This document shows, in pieces, positions 41,207 to 49,407 of a stretch of DNA of 52,453 bases (position 1 is the stretch's first letter; each line of letters begins with the position of its first letter). The notes under the pieces are model-generated. The model did no database searches. It had not been told where the DNA came from and saw nothing but the letters and a program-made list of their open reading frames with translations. Source of the DNA: Nitrospirota bacterium (lineage in GTDB: Bacteria; Nitrospirota; JACRHJ01); NCBI GenBank assembly GCA_016212105.1, contig JACRHJ010000059.1, forward strand, positions 1-52,453, read 5' to 3'. A program made the position numbers and the translations under genes.

Positions 41207-41878
41207 ATGTTTATACCTCTATGGGTAATCATAATCTTAGCGTTTATAGGTCTTTATTTTTATGATAAATCGAGAAAGAAGGTGAAAGGATTCGCTCCTT
41301 TTTTCATAGAAATTCAACCTCATTGGGGACGATTGTTGATAGATTATAAATTGATTAATGTCGAGTCTTGGGATGAAATTACATCCACACTTTATGAGAA
41401 AGATGACAATGAGTACAATGTTCTAACTGACGGTATCACTTTCACAGTGCTTAAATCAGATGAAGACTCGGAGCTTATTTATAATAATAACCGTCATAAC
41501 TTCCAGACCAAGATTAATATTAGAGAGGTAATAAGAAAAATAAACCTCAAGTGGGGCGAAGGAGATCATGATTACAATCCCTCTTTTTATGTTAAGTGGG
41601 GCCGTGATGGGTATCGTCTTTGTATAGACACCCCAAAATCTATGAAGAAAGTTAACACGTGGGGCGATGATAATCAATTGATAGACATCACAACTATACC
41701 TTATGGTTTGTTTCACATGCCCAGATATCGTCGTGGTGTCTTGAAACCAGAAGAGCTGGCTTCGCTTCTCAAAAAATATGGATGGACGATGGAAAAGCGA
41801 GATATTGATGATGATGTAATAGGATATCCATATGAAATTGAATATAAATATTTTACCGTCAGGTATGATTACATATAA
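41207..41878 (+). CDS. AT-rich membrane-anchored unknown protein
   Basis: 223 residues from ATG 41207 (GAGGT upstream; an in-frame ATG at 41123 would add a hydrophilic stretch and seems less likely). One N-terminal membrane segment (FIPLWVIIILAFIGLYFY, residues 2-19) followed by basic residues, then a large soluble domain rich in Tyr, Trp and Asp. I do not recognise it. It shares the AT-rich composition of its upstream neighbour. Confidence 0.5.
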   Translation: MFIPLWVIIILAFIGLYFYDKSRKKVKGFAPFFIEIQPHWGRLLIDYKLINVESWDEITSTLYEKDDNEYNVLTDGITFTVLKSDEDSELIYNNNRHNFQTKINIREVIRKINLKWGEGDHDYNPSFYVKWGRDGYRLCIDTPKSMKKVNTWGDDNQLIDITTIPYGLFHMPRYRRGVLKPEELASLLKKYGWTMEKRDIDDDVIGYPYEIEYKYFTVRYDYI

Positions 41879-42022
41879 GATATGGCAAGAATTAGAAGGC
41901 GGTTAATTATTATGAAACCCGTTAGCTAATGATCAAGAATGAAACAAAACTCCCGTGCTTGGTAATTAGAATAACTTAGACGTGAAATCAGTCCATCACT
42001 ATGAAACTGGAGAGAAAACATC

Positions 42023-43078
42023 ATGGCCTGGAAAGGTATAATAGAACAGTACCGCGAGTACCTGCCGGTGTCGGACAAGACGCCGATTGTGTCGCTTCTT
42101 GAGGGCAACACGCTTCTCTTAAAGACCAAGAACCTGGCGGCGGCGATAAACCCGAAGCTCGACATCTACCTCAAGTTCGACGGGGCAAACCCGACCGGCT
42201 CGTTCAAGGACCGCGGCATGACGATGGCGATATCCAAAGCGGTCGAGGAGGGCTCCAACGCGGTCATCTGCGCCTCGACCGGCAACACATCGGCATCCGC
42301 CGCGGCATACGCCGCGCGCGCGGGCATAAAGGCGTTCGTCCTGATACCGGAGGGCAAGATCGCGCTCGGCAAGCTGGCCCAGGCGATGATGCACGGCGCG
42401 CTCGTCGTGCAGGTCGAGGGCAACTTCGACGAGGCGCTCAAGATCGTCCGCGAGGTCGCGGAGAAGTATCCGATCACACTGGTCAACTCGGTCAACCCGT
42501 ACCGCATCGAGGGCCAGACCTCCGCCGCGTACGAAATATGCGACGCGCTTGGCGCGGCCCCGGACTTCCACGCGCTGCCCGTAGGGAACGCGGGCAACAT
42601 CAGCGCGTACTGGAAGGGGTATAATAAGTACAAGGCCGTCGGCAAGATAAACTCGCTGCCGGTGATGAACGGGTTCCAGGCGGCGGGCTCCGCTCCGATA
42701 GTACTCGGCCACCCGGTCGAGAAGCCGGAGACGATAGCGACCGCGATACGCATCGGCAACCCGGCCTCGTGGAAGACCGCCGTCGCCGCGAGGGACGAGT
42801 CCGGCGGGCGGATAGACGCGGTCACGGACGAGGAGATACTTGAGGCCTACAGGCTGGTAGCGAAGACCGAGGGCATATTCTGCGAGCCCGCGTCCGCCGC
42901 TTCCATCGCCGGTGTGATAAAATTAAACAAGGAAGGCTATTACTCCTCCGGTGCGCGGATAGTATGCACTCTGACCGGCCACGGCCTGAAGGACCCGGAC
43001 ACCGCGATAAAGGTCTCGGACAAGCCGATAAGCATCAAGGGCGACCTGGACGAGGTTGTTAAGGTTCTGGGGTACTAA
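42023..43078 (+). CDS. thrC: Threonine synthase
   Basis: 351 residues, ATG 42023 behind GGAGAG. Fold-type II PLP enzyme: PLP lysine Lys62 in [38 protein letters not shown] (phosphate loop) and [12 protein letters not shown] at the end. The short form without the N-terminal extension. It converts O-phosphohomoserine to threonine. Its last 12 codons, [12 protein letters not shown], are copied twice downstream (43755 and 44601), each copy closing a toxin-antitoxin module. Confidence 0.97.
   Translation: MAWKGIIEQYREYLPVSDKTPIVSLLEGNTLLLKTKNLAAAINPKLDIYLKFDGANPTGSFKDRGMTMAISKAVEEGSNAVICASTGNTSASAAAYAARAGIKAFVLIPEGKIALGKLAQAMMHGALVVQVEGNFDEALKIVREVAEKYPITLVNSVNPYRIEGQTSAAYEICDALGAAPDFHALPVGNAGNISAYWKGYNKYKAVGKINSLPVMNGFQAAGSAPIVLGHPVEKPETIATAIRIGNPASWKTAVAARDESGGRIDAVTDEEILEAYRLVAKTEGIFCEPASAASIAGVIKLNKEGYYSSGARIVCTLTGHGLKDPDTAIKVSDKPISIKGDLDEVVKVLGY
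43039..43078 (+). repeat. thrC 3' end, copy A (native)
   Basis: Forty bases from GGGCGACC to the TAA stop. Copy C (44601-44640) differs at two positions, both third-codon. Copy B (43755-43794) differs at five, four of them third-codon. Confidence 0.95.
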
Positions 43079-43101
43079 GGCAGCCTTCACCGAGAGAAGC
43101 C

Positions 43102-43395
43102 ATGAAAGACTTAGAAGAGATAAAAGGCATCATCGCCGGGCAGAAGGGCACGCTGAAGTCTCGCTTTATGGTGAGCGAGATCGGCGTGTTCGGCTCATGC
43201 GTCCGGGGCGAGGCACGCAAGAAGAGCGACGTGGACATACTGGTGAGCTTCGGCAAGCCGGTTGACTTCATAGAGTTCATAAGGCTTGAGAACTACCTCG
43301 CTGAGCTGCTCGGGGCGAAGGTCGACCTCGTGACGAAGGGCGCGCTTAAGCCTCGTATCGGGAAGCGGATACTGGACGAAGTCGTGTACATATGA
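43102..43395 (+). CDS. MNT-type nucleotidyltransferase antitoxin
   Basis: 97 residues, ATG 43102 behind GAGAAG. Signature GSCVRGEARKKSDVDILV at ~31-48, with further acidic residue in AKVDLVTKG. It starts 23 bases after the thrC stop and overlaps the DUF86 gene by four bases. A third independent MNT/HEPN pair in the window; by family it modifies or neutralises the HEPN toxin. Confidence 0.88.
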   Translation: MKDLEEIKGIIAGQKGTLKSRFMVSEIGVFGSCVRGEARKKSDVDILVSFGKPVDFIEFIRLENYLAELLGAKVDLVTKGALKPRIGKRILDEVVYI

Positions 43396-43730
43396 AGAGG
43401 GAATACGGCGACTACATAGACGATATGATTGTCTCAATAAGCGATGTCGAGGGTTTTATCCACGGCATGACCTATGATGAGTTTCTGGTGGACAGGAAAA
43501 CCTTAAACGCGGTAGTCAGGAGCATTGAGATTATCGGGGAAGCAGCCAAGCACATCCCGAAATCGATAAAGGACAAGACTCCGGAAATACCGTGGAAAGA
43601 AATCATCGGCATGAGGAACAAGGTCGTCCATGAATACTTTGGCGTCGATAACGAGATTGTCTGGAACACGGCGGTCAAGTTTCTGCCCGTCTTGAAAAGG
43701 CAGCTTTCAGGATTGGAAGGTAAAAGATAG
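43392..43730 (+). CDS. HepT-type (DUF86) HEPN toxin
   Basis: 112 residues. R-x4-H-x-Y motif intact as RNKVVHEYF, preceded by PEIPWKEIIGMRNK, the typical DUF86 run-in; LNAVVRSIEIIGEAAKHIP is the core helix. It follows the MNT gene with ATGA overlap. A copy of the thrC 3' end starts 24 bases after its stop. Confidence 0.9.
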   Translation: MKREYGDYIDDMIVSISDVEGFIHGMTYDEFLVDRKTLNAVVRSIEIIGEAAKHIPKSIKDKTPEIPWKEIIGMRNKVVHEYFGVDNEIVWNTAVKFLPVLKRQLSGLEGKR

Positions 43731-43754
43731 CAATAGTGCAGTTCACCAACTACC

Positions 43755-43794
43755 GGGCGACCTCGACGAGGTGGTAAAGGTGCTGGAGTACTAA
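43755..43794 (+). repeat. thrC 3' end, copy B, behind the MNT/HepT module
   Basis: Reads [12 protein letters not shown] and TAA, with no gene body before it. Five mismatches to the native thrC end, four of them silent and one Gly to Glu. The higBA promoter begins six bases after it. Confidence 0.93.
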
Positions 43795-43800
43795 GATATG

Positions 43801-43829
43801 TTGCCTGTAAATTAGTGCTCCCATAATGG
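43801..43829 (+). promoter_or_regulatory. higBA promoter
   Basis: -35 TTGCCT (43801-43806), a 17-base spacer, -10 TAATGG (43824-43829), directly after copy B of the thrC end. Confidence 0.6.
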
Positions 43830-43833
43830 GAGC
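43817..43833. promoter_or_regulatory. Palindromic operator over the higBA -10 box
   Basis: GCTCCCATAATGGGAGC: 8-base perfect arms around one central base, covering the -10 element. Position fits autorepression by HigA or the HigBA complex. Confidence 0.65.
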
Positions 43834-43860
43834 AGGTGTGCTACTCTATATACCGAGATA

Positions 43861-44145
43861 ATGAACGTCATCGCCCGAAGCAGGCTGGCCGGTTACTGGA
43901 AGAAGTACAGGGACGCCAAGGGGCAGCTCGATGCGTGGTATCACGAGGCCGACAAGGCCGAGTGGGCCGGTACGCAGGACATAAAGAGACGGTATCCGAG
44001 CGCGAGTTTCCTGCACGACAATATCGTCGTGTTCAACATCAAGGGCAACAAGTGCCGTCTCGTCGTGAAAGTGCGGTACGAGTCGCAGGCGGTGTTTGTC
44101 AGGTGGTTCGGCACCCATGCCGACTACGACAAAGAGGTGTTTTGA
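43861..44145 (+). CDS. higB: HigB-type mRNA interferase toxin
   Basis: 94 residues. HigB family: MNVIARSRLAGYWKKYRDAKGQLDAWYHEADKAEW at the N-terminus, SASFLHDNIVVFNIKGNKCRLVVKV and VFVRWFGTHADYDKE at the end, the last being a strong family signature. Toxin precedes antitoxin, as usual for hig. Its stop overlaps the higA start by one base. It cuts ribosome-bound mRNA by family. Confidence 0.93.
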   Translation: MNVIARSRLAGYWKKYRDAKGQLDAWYHEADKAEWAGTQDIKRRYPSASFLHDNIVVFNIKGNKCRLVVKVRYESQAVFVRWFGTHADYDKEVF

Positions 44146-44588
44146 TGGACGCGTTGGAGATAAGGGTGCTGAAGGGCGAGGCCGAGTACGAGGCCGCGCT
44201 CGCCGAGGTCGAGAAGCTTATGGACCTGAACCCGGCCCAGGGCACGCCGGACGCCGACAGGCTGGAGTTGCTTGCCCTTGTCGTGCGCGACTACGAAGAC
44301 AGGCACTTCAAAATAGACGTCCCAGACCCGATAGAGGCCATCAAGTTCCGCATGGAGCAGATGGGGCTGACAAGGCGCGACCTCGAAAAGTATATCGGCG
44401 GGCGCGGTAAGGTGTCGGAGGTGTTCGGCGGGAAACGCCGTCTTTCCCTTGCCATGATACGGGCGCTCAATGCCGGGCTTGGCATACCCGCAGAGTCGCT
44501 TATAAGGCAGCCTGTGATAAAGAGGAAGCCCGCTGACAGAGACAAGCCTGCTCGAAAGCCTGCGGTTGGAGTCCAGAAGAGTGCATAA
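44145..44588 (+). CDS. higA: HigA-type antitoxin with HTH domain
   Basis: 147 residues from ATG 44145 (TGATG overlap with higB). The central IEAIKFRMEQMGLTRRDLEKYIGGRGKVSEVFGGKRRLSLAMIRALNAGLGIP-type sequence is an XRE/HTH domain of the COG5499 HigA group. The N-terminal ~60 residues are the toxin-binding part; a basic tail (KRKPADRDKPARKP) ends the protein. It probably represses through the operator at 43817-43833. Copy C of the thrC end starts 12 bases after its stop. Confidence 0.92.
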   Translation: MDALEIRVLKGEAEYEAALAEVEKLMDLNPAQGTPDADRLELLALVVRDYEDRHFKIDVPDPIEAIKFRMEQMGLTRRDLEKYIGGRGKVSEVFGGKRRLSLAMIRALNAGLGIPAESLIRQPVIKRKPADRDKPARKPAVGVQKSA

Positions 44589-44600
44589 GCCTTCGGTCAA

Positions 44601-44640
44601 GGGCGACCTGGACGAGGTGGTTAAGGTGCTGGGGTACTAA
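44601..44640 (+). repeat. thrC 3' end, copy C, behind higBA
   Basis: Reads [12 protein letters not shown] and TAA; identity extends a few bases upstream (TCAAGGGCGAC). Two silent differences from the native thrC end. Confidence 0.95.
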
Positions 44641-44687
44641 ACCTGAGCCGCAGCGGACTGGCCGATTAAGGCATATTAGACTACACT

Positions 44688-45230
44688 ATGACGAGAATTA
44701 TCATCATTGCCATTGTCTCTTATGTTGCAGCCGGTATCGGGCTCAAGTCATACAGGGTTTACAAGGCCAACAAGCTCCTCGGCCAGTTGTCTTATAAAGA
44801 TTGGACTTGGGATTCAGAGCGTTTGAAGAAGAGGGCGGAAGATGTCCGGGCAAAGGTAATAGGTGCAATAATAGCCAGGAATGTTGACCGTGTTAAGGAC
44901 CTGATAACCGATGGTCTTTACAACAGGCTAATAAACAGGACGGCGGAAGAGATAGGATTTAGGATTAACAACCCCTTCTGCATCGTCCTTTCTACCTCGA
45001 TTAAGTTTGTCGAGGTGACGGATTATAAGGACAAAAGCAAGGACAGTCTGGGGGTTTACGTAACTTTCTTCAGCATCTCGTTTGTTAGAGGATACAACGT
45101 CCATCCACCGGATGAATTATGGACATTTGTTCGACGTGGCAATGAGTGGGTTGTTGACGACATAGACCCAGATGCTGACCTTCTGGACCTTGTAAGGAAG
45201 CGGACTTTCAGCGAAGAACTGGCGCAATAA
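44688..45230 (+). CDS. Membrane-anchored Tim44-like domain protein
   Basis: 180 residues. N-terminal membrane segment (~2-18) then a soluble alpha/beta domain that resembles Tim44/NTF2-like domains: an early helix pair, FVEVTDYKDKSKDSLGVYVTFF, and DELWTFVRRGNEWVVDDIDPD, the W-x-F-x-R...W-x-V-D-x-I pattern of the family. It is AT-richer than apgM and thrC, so probably another acquired gene. It lies between copy C of the thrC end and apgM. Function unknown. Confidence 0.6.
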   Translation: MTRIIIIAIVSYVAAGIGLKSYRVYKANKLLGQLSYKDWTWDSERLKKRAEDVRAKVIGAIIARNVDRVKDLITDGLYNRLINRTAEEIGFRINNPFCIVLSTSIKFVEVTDYKDKSKDSLGVYVTFFSISFVRGYNVHPPDELWTFVRRGNEWVVDDIDPDADLLDLVRKRTFSEELAQ

Positions 45231-45249
45231 TACGAAAGACGGCGAAACA

Positions 45250-46494
45250 ATGAAATACCTCGTACTCTTGGGCGACGGCATGGCAGGCTACCCGCTCGAC
45301 GAACTCGGCGGCAAGACGACGCTCGCATATGCAAAGACGCCCAACATGGACTACATGGCCGCGCACGGGAAGTTAGGCCGCGCTAAGACGGTGCCAAAGG
45401 GCCTGCCGCCCGGCTCGGACGTGGCGAACCTCGCGGTACTGGGCTACGACCCGGCGAAGCACTACACAGGCCGCGCGCCACTCGAGGCCGCGTCCATAGG
45501 CGTCCCGCTCGGCCCCGACGACGTGGCCTTCCGCTGCAACCTCGTCACGCTCAAGCACTGCGACCGCTCGGACTCCGGCAGCGAGTCCTCCCGCCGTTGC
45601 TACATGGAGGACTTCTCCGCAGGCCACATAACGACCCCGGAGGCGCACAAGCTCATCGCGTCGATAGGCGAGGCGCTCGGCAGCGACGACATAAAATTCT
45701 ATCCCGGCGTGAGCTACCGCCACCTGATGGTATGGAAGGGCGGTAAGGACAGGCTGGAATGCGTCCCGCCGCACGACATCACGGGCAGGGAAATCGCTGA
45801 TTATATGCCGGTCGGAGACGGCTCGGACGTCATAGACGACCTGATGAGGCGCTCCTCCGGCGTCCTAAAGGGCCACGACGTGAACAAGGCGCGCGAGGAG
45901 GAAGGGAAGCACCCCGCGAACAGCATCTGGCTCTGGGGCCAGGGCAAGAAGCCGAGCCTCCCGCCGTTTCTGGAGAAGTACGGCCTTACCGGCGCGATGA
46001 TATCCGCGGTGGACCTGATGAAGGGCATCGCGGCGATACTCGGGTTCAAGGTACTGGACGTGCCTGGCGCGACCGGGTATATAGATACGAACTATGTCGG
46101 CAAGGCAGAGGCCGCGCTGAAGGCGCTGGACGACGTGGACTTCGTGTACGTACACGTCGAGGCTCCCGACGAGGCCGGACACGGCGGCAACATGGAGCAC
46201 AAGGTCAAGGCGATCGAGGACTTCGACGATAAGGTAGTCGGCACGGTGATGGAGGCGCTTAAAGGCAGGCCGGGCTACCGGATACTCGTGATGCCGGACC
46301 ACCCGACTCCGGTCGTTTTGAAGACGCACACGTCCGACCCGGTGCCGTTCATCATATACGAGCCGGGCGCGGAAGACACATCGCGCGGCCACAAGGCGTA
46401 CAACGAGGAAGAGGCGGAGCGCTCCTCGCTTTATCTCGAGGACGGTTACAAGATAATGGAGTATCTCATTAATAACGGAGGTTCCGGGAATTGA
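45250..46494 (+). CDS. ApgM-type phosphoglycerate mutase family protein, possible homoserine kinase
   Basis: 414 residues. Alkaline-phosphatase superfamily, archaeal ApgM type: [36 protein letters not shown] start, [18 protein letters not shown] (nucleophile Ser), [14 protein letters not shown] and MPDHPTPV. In threonine operons of this layout no GHMP homoserine kinase (thrB) is present, and ApgM-like proteins have been proposed to phosphorylate homoserine. A conventional gpmI exists at 27085, which makes a non-glycolytic role more likely. Assignment to homoserine kinase is inference. The stop overlaps the lysC start. Confidence 0.85.
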   Translation: MKYLVLLGDGMAGYPLDELGGKTTLAYAKTPNMDYMAAHGKLGRAKTVPKGLPPGSDVANLAVLGYDPAKHYTGRAPLEAASIGVPLGPDDVAFRCNLVTLKHCDRSDSGSESSRRCYMEDFSAGHITTPEAHKLIASIGEALGSDDIKFYPGVSYRHLMVWKGGKDRLECVPPHDITGREIADYMPVGDGSDVIDDLMRRSSGVLKGHDVNKAREEEGKHPANSIWLWGQGKKPSLPPFLEKYGLTGAMISAVDLMKGIAAILGFKVLDVPGATGYIDTNYVGKAEAALKALDDVDFVYVHVEAPDEAGHGGNMEHKVKAIEDFDDKVVGTVMEALKGRPGYRILVMPDHPTPVVLKTHTSDPVPFIIYEPGAEDTSRGHKAYNEEEAERSSLYLEDGYKIMEYLINNGGSGN

Positions 46495-47711
46495 GCCTGA
46501 TAGTCCAGAAGTACGGCGGCACGTCCGTCGGTAATGTAGAACGTATCAAGAACGTAGCGAACAGGGTCGCGAAGACGAAGAAGGCGGGACACGACGTCGT
46601 GGTCGTACTGTCCGCGATGAGCGGCGAGACGGACAAGCTCATTGGCCTCGCGACCGCAATGGCTGAGAACCCGGACGACCGCGAGATGGACGTCCTTCTG
46701 TCCACCGGCGAGCGGGTGACGATAGCACTCCTCGCCATGGCGCTGAACGACATGGGCGTACCCGCGATGTCGTTCACCGGCAGGCAGACCGGCATTGTGA
46801 CCGATGCCGCCCATACGAAGGCGAGGATAGCGTCCATAGACGGAGGTCGCATAAAGGCCGCGCTGAAGTCGGGCAAGGTCTGCGTCGTGGCCGGGTTCCA
46901 GGGGATAACGCCGGACTCGGACGTGACGACGCTCGGCAGGGGCGGCTCCGACCTGACTGCGGTTGCGGTCGCGGCGGCCTTGAAGGCCGACTTCTGCGAC
47001 ATATACACCGACGTGGACGGTGTCTATACGACGGACCCGAACATCGTCCCGAAGGCCCGGAAGCTCGACAAGATTTCATACGACGAGATGCTGGAGATGG
47101 CGTCACTCGGGGCAAAGGTGCTCCAGACCCGCTCGGTCGAGTTCGCGAAAAAATTCAACGTGCCCGTGCGCGTGCTGTCGAGCTTCTCCGACGCCCCCGG
47201 CACACTGGTCACCAAGGAGGACAAGAAGATGGAGAAGGTCGTTGTATCGGGCGTTGCTTACGACAAGAACCAAGCAAAGGTTACGGTCTCCGGCGTCCCG
47301 GACGAGCCGGGCGTCGCGGCCAAGCTCTTCGGCATGATAGCCGACGCCAAGGTAAACGTCGACATGATAATCCAGAACGTCAGCCAGGGCGGCAAGACCG
47401 ACATGACCTTCACCGTCCCCAAGACCGACCTGAAGAAGGCGATGCCCAAGATCGAGGCCGCCGCGAAGGCCATCGGCTGCAAGAAGGTCGTGGTCAACGA
47501 GGACATCTCGAAGGTGTCCATCATCGGCGTCGGGATGCGCTCCCACACAGGGGTCGCGTCGAGGATGTTCGACGCCCTGGCAAAGGAGGGCATCAACATA
47601 ATGATGATAAGCACCTCCGAGATAAAGGTCTCTTGCGTGATAGAGCAGAAGTACACGGAGCTCGCGGTGAGGGCACTTCACGACGCGTTCGGGCTCGACA
47701 AAGCCGCGTGA
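46491..47711 (+). CDS. lysC: Aspartate kinase
   Basis: 406 residues with a TTG start at 46491 overlapping the apgM stop; GGAGG lies ten bases before it. N-terminal kinase motif [10 protein letters not shown], then [16 protein letters not shown] and [12 protein letters not shown]; two ACT domains at the C-terminus (~260-400: [18 protein letters not shown] and [17 protein letters not shown]). It makes aspartyl phosphate, the first step toward lysine, threonine and methionine. Feedback control by Lys/Thr through the ACT domains is expected. Confidence 0.97.
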   Translation: MSLIVQKYGGTSVGNVERIKNVANRVAKTKKAGHDVVVVLSAMSGETDKLIGLATAMAENPDDREMDVLLSTGERVTIALLAMALNDMGVPAMSFTGRQTGIVTDAAHTKARIASIDGGRIKAALKSGKVCVVAGFQGITPDSDVTTLGRGGSDLTAVAVAAALKADFCDIYTDVDGVYTTDPNIVPKARKLDKISYDEMLEMASLGAKVLQTRSVEFAKKFNVPVRVLSSFSDAPGTLVTKEDKKMEKVVVSGVAYDKNQAKVTVSGVPDEPGVAAKLFGMIADAKVNVDMIIQNVSQGGKTDMTFTVPKTDLKKAMPKIEAAAKAIGCKKVVVNEDISKVSIIGVGMRSHTGVASRMFDALAKEGINIMMISTSEIKVSCVIEQKYTELAVRALHDAFGLDKAA

Positions 47712-47718
47712 CATAGAC

Positions 47719-48495
47719 ATGTATGACCTGCACGCCCATATCCTCCCCGGGGCGGACGACGGCCCGAAGGAGTGGGACAAGGCCGTCAAGATGCTGCTGC
47801 GCGCGGCCGAGGACGGCATAACCGGCATAGTGGCTACACCGCACGTCTCGGCCGGGCTTTGGGACAACCCCAAGGACAAGGTCGCGTCCCTCGTCGACGA
47901 GCTGAAGCAGCACGCCGGGGCGGTGCCTATTGAGATATACACCGGCTCCGAGATACACATAAGCCCGGAGACTGTAAAGGGCCTGAAAAACGGCAGGTAC
48001 TGCACTATCAACCGGTCGCGCTACGTCCTCGTGGAGCTTCCGCTCCACTTCACGCCGGACGGGATGTACGACGTGATTTTCTCCATAGTGAGCGGCGGGT
48101 TCTTCCCGATAATCGCCCACCCGGAGCGAAACCCGATGGTACAGCAGGACGCCGGGGTGATGTACGAGATGGTACGGCTCGGCGCGCTCGGCCAGGTCAC
48201 TGCGGGAAGCCTTACCGGCACGTTCGGCGGCGAGGTGAAAAAGCTCGCCCGCGAGCTTGTTACCCGGAAGCTCGTCCACGTCATAGCGAGCGACGCGCAC
48301 AACAACGGCCCGCGCCCTCCGGTGCTGTCGCACGCATACCACGACGCGGTGAAGCTTGTCGGCGACAAGGCGGCGCGCGTTATGGTGTACGACGTGCCGG
48401 AGATGATAATAGAGAACCTGCGCTTCGAGCCGGAGGAGCCTGAACCGCCTAAGAAGGGCGCGCTGTCGTTTCTGGGCAAGTGGGTGGGGCTGTAA
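47719..48495 (+). CDS. CpsB/CapC (YwqE)-type PHP tyrosine phosphatase
   Basis: 258 residues. PHP metal-binding motifs MYDLHAHILPGADDGP (HxH), IVATPHVS, IIAHPERN and VIASDAHNN, the exact set of manganese-dependent CpsB/YwqE phosphatases, which act on tyrosine-phosphorylated polysaccharide kinases. No capsule kinase is nearby. It starts eight bases after lysC with no ribosome-binding site of its own, so it is likely translated with it. Confidence 0.9.
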   Translation: MYDLHAHILPGADDGPKEWDKAVKMLLRAAEDGITGIVATPHVSAGLWDNPKDKVASLVDELKQHAGAVPIEIYTGSEIHISPETVKGLKNGRYCTINRSRYVLVELPLHFTPDGMYDVIFSIVSGGFFPIIAHPERNPMVQQDAGVMYEMVRLGALGQVTAGSLTGTFGGEVKKLARELVTRKLVHVIASDAHNNGPRPPVLSHAYHDAVKLVGDKAARVMVYDVPEMIIENLRFEPEEPEPPKKGALSFLGKWVGL

Positions 48496-48529
48496 CAGGC
48501 TTATTAATCCGGCGGCATTTAGCATCTAC

Positions 48530-48610
48530 CAGAACAAAGTCACTGGATTCCCGCTTTCGCGGGAATGACGCCATTTATTGTCTTCCCCATGAAAACGGGG
48601 ACCCAGTGTC
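48530..48610. repeat. Dispersed repeats between the CpsB-type gene and vapC
   Basis: 48537-48570 (CACTGGATTCCCGC...GCGGGAATGACG) and 48579-48606 (TTCCCCATGAAAACGGGGAC), between convergent genes. Confidence 0.8.
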
Positions 48611-48646
48611 TTTTGCATATTTGATTGCCGAGACAATAACGGCTAA

Positions 48647-49048
48647 TCAGAGCAGACGTATATTGACGGTTTTGGCGATCTCGTCGAAATGCTTGTCCAG
48701 GCTCATGACGGTGTAGCCGTTTTCCAGTGCGAGCGCAGCGAGATAGCAGTCCGCGAGACCCGCGGCGCTCCCTGACTTTCGCAGGCTGTATGAGAGTTCC
48801 CCGGCCGAGGCCCATGAACCGGCCGCCTCTTTGGGAAACTCGAACACGGCAAGGAAGTCCTTGAGCATCTTCAGTTCTCTCGCCGACTTCGCTCCCTGCA
48901 TCAGCTCCGCGAGGATGACACCGCAGCAGGCGACGCGGTCCTGGTCTATAAGCTCCGTAAGCCTGCCGAACTGCGGCTCCTGCTTCCTGAAATAGGCTAT
49001 CCAGACGGAGGTGTCGACGAGTACCTTAGCCGAGACGTCCGTCTTCAT
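48647..49048 (-). CDS. vapC: VapC-type PIN-domain toxin
   Basis: 133 residues. PIN acidic residues: Asp12 in VLVDTSVWIAYF, Glu in VILAELMQGAK, Asp in AAGLADCYLAALAL and Asp in TVMSLDKHF. It is an RNase toxin of type II systems. It overlaps the antitoxin gene end by 23 bases, antitoxin first. A weak start at Met1 is used here; overlapping start choices are possible. Confidence 0.93.
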   Translation of the reverse strand: MKTDVSAKVLVDTSVWIAYFRKQEPQFGRLTELIDQDRVACCGVILAELMQGAKSARELKMLKDFLAVFEFPKEAAGSWASAGELSYSLRKSGSAAGLADCYLAALALENGYTVMSLDKHFDEIAKTVNIRLL

Positions 49049-49235
49049 GTCTCCTGTCCTCTGTCCCTTCGATGAACTCGGCCGTCCCGGCCATGGCCTT
49101 GATGCCCTCTCTCTTTTTGAGGCGTATCTCGTCCTTGATGGCCTTTATGACCGCCTCGGTCTTGCTCCTTGAAGGGACGGCTTCGAGAAGCTCGTCGATA
49201 AGTTCGTTGGGCAGTGTTATGGTTATTCTCGACAT
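49026..49235 (-). CDS. vapB: Ribbon-helix-helix VapB-type antitoxin
   Basis: 69 residues from ATG 49235 behind GGAGG. MSRITITLPNELIDELLEAV then SRSKTEAVIKAIKDEIRLKKR: a MetJ/Arc ribbon-helix-helix DNA-binding unit, followed by a toxin-binding tail. It is first in the pair with vapC, controlled by the promoter at 49264-49292. Confidence 0.88.
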   Translation of the reverse strand: MSRITITLPNELIDELLEAVPSRSKTEAVIKAIKDEIRLKKREGIKAMAGTAEFIEGTEDRRHEDGRLG

Positions 49236-49263
49236 ACTAAACCTCCATAATATCAATGCATGG

Positions 49264-49292
49264 ATTTTATAGCATTTATTATGCAATGTCAA
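49264..49292 (-). promoter_or_regulatory. vapBC promoter with palindromic operator candidate
   Basis: On the minus strand: -35 TTGACA (49287-49292), a 17-base spacer, -10 TAAAAT (49264-49269). The spacer holds GCATAATAAATGC, a 4-base inverted pair that could be the antitoxin site. Confidence 0.65.
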
Positions 49293-49332
49293 CTTGTTCC
49301 GCGAACGGATGGTTTCTCCCGGAAAATATCGC

Positions 49333-49361
49333 TTGACATCAGAATCAAAATCAAGTATAAA
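49333..49361 (+). promoter_or_regulatory. Promoter of rplU-rpmA
   Basis: -35 TTGACA (49333-49338), a 17-base spacer, -10 TATAAA (49356-49361), ~47 bases before the rplU start. Divergent from the vapBC promoter. Confidence 0.75.
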
Positions 49362-49407
49362 TGTCACTTCGTGCAAGCCATATCCATGTGTCGGAGGTAT
49401 TATAACC

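Noticed and set aside
45250..46494. Glycolytic phosphoglycerate mutase as the firm call
   Set aside because: The operon context and a separate gpmI make homoserine kinase at least as likely, so only the family is stated.
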